From: an uncultured Burkholderiales bacterium
GTDB taxonomy: Bacteria > Pseudomonadota > Gammaproteobacteria > Burkholderiales > Burkholderiaceae_C
Direction: 5' to 3'
DNA length: 51,403 nucleotides
Assembly (NCBI GenBank): GCA_903896615.1
Contig: CAITYM010000052.1
Coordinates: 1-51,403 of the forward strand
Part shown: in pieces, positions 51,301-51,403 of the stretch
Position numbering within the stretch: position 1 is the stretch's first letter
Layout of the letters: every line of letters starts with the position of its first letter
The notes under the pieces: generated by a model
Told to the model about the DNA's origin: nothing
The model's input: only the letters and a program-made list of their open reading frames with translations
The model's database searches: none
Program-made: the position numbers and the translations under genes

Positions 51301-51403
51301 TTATTTAGTTTGGTGGTAATTCGTAACTAAATTAACCTCGTTTTTAGAACCTAGGATGACACTAACACGCTCGTGCAGTGTTTTAGGTTTAATATCTAAA
51401 ATC
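51301..51403 (-). CDS. fbp: Fructose-1,6-bisphosphatase class 1, C-terminal end (runs off right edge)
   Basis: The last 33 residues: an I-L-D-I-K-P-K segment, then the class 1 FBPase C-terminal signature [15 protein letters not shown], then a short tail and TAA. FBPase removes the 1-phosphate of fructose-1,6-bisphosphate in gluconeogenesis. The start and most of the gene lie beyond the window. The short length limits certainty, but the LGSKNEV motif is distinctive. Confidence 0.85.
   Translation of the reverse strand, partial: ILDIKPKTLHERVSVILGSKNEVNLVTNYHQTK

Overview
The window looks like chromosome of a low-GC member of the Burkholderiales (Betaproteobacteria). This rests on gene content and order rather than a marker search: the folC–SPOR protein–cvpA–purF–metZ string, ilvD next to lgt, two CaiB/BaiF CoA-transferases, a Bug-type (TctC-like) solute-binding protein fragment, malonyl-CoA decarboxylase, a class I fumarase and a fused LivH-LivM permease. 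Base composition is moderate to low, so a Polynucleobacter-like or streamlined Comamonadaceae/Alcaligenaceae freshwater or marine lineage is plausible. The genus cannot be fixed from the sequence alone. Genes are tightly packed. No insertion sequence, prophage, CRISPR array or origin was seen.

Layout. 1–8.7 kb: start of a CoA-transferase gene (cut by the left edge), a thiol dioxygenase fused to four rhodanese domains, an acidic hypothetical protein, class I fumarase, and acetyl-CoA synthetase behind a near-ideal FNR/FixK-type palindrome. 8.4–16.7 kb: a small cytochrome c, ilvD, lgt, a malonyl-CoA module (malonyl-CoA decarboxylase, a miniature Bug-like protein and a CaiB-type CoA-transferase), and mltB. 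16.9–22.1 kb: histone-deacetylase-like amidohydrolase, MscS channel, etfB, etfA and nitronate monooxygenase, all on the plus strand. 22.2–32.0 kb: ppnP, argG, yffB, folC, SPOR protein, cvpA, purF, metZ and gltX. 32.1–32.5 kb: tRNA-Ala(GGC), tRNA-Glu(TTC), tRNA-Asp(GTC) and a strong terminator. 32.6–34.6 kb: rubrerythrin, rubredoxin (59 aa) and rubredoxin reductase as a peroxide-defence operon. 34.6–38.5 kb: a two-subunit molybdenum hydroxylase divergent from an intradiol ring-cleavage dioxygenase. 38.6–43.2 kb: dcd, rhlE, apaH and a CorC/HlyC-type membrane protein. 43.2–49.9 kb: a fused LIV-type permease with its binding protein, a PhzS-like flavin monooxygenase, and a 3-dehydroshikimate dehydratase (QuiC type) split into two genes. 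50–51.4 kb: a possible small RNA, a DUF2878-like membrane protein, tRNA-Thr(CGT) and the 3' end of fbp at the right edge.

How the parts fit together. Housekeeping genes are interleaved with small catabolic modules. The 34.6–38.5 kb and 43.2–49.9 kb blocks together look like uptake and oxidation of aromatic or quinate/shikimate-type compounds: an ABC uptake system without its ATPases, 3-dehydroshikimate to protocatechuate, a flavin hydroxylase, a molybdenum hydroxylase and an intradiol ring opener. The 11.9–15.3 kb block looks like malonate activation by CoA transfer followed by decarboxylation to acetyl-CoA, which meets acetyl-CoA synthetase and the TCA cycle. The most distinctive features are the split and order-swapped QuiC, the four-rhodanese thiol dioxygenase, the miniature Bug-like gene in the malonate module, the palindromic argG leader and the candidate small RNA near 50.05 kb.
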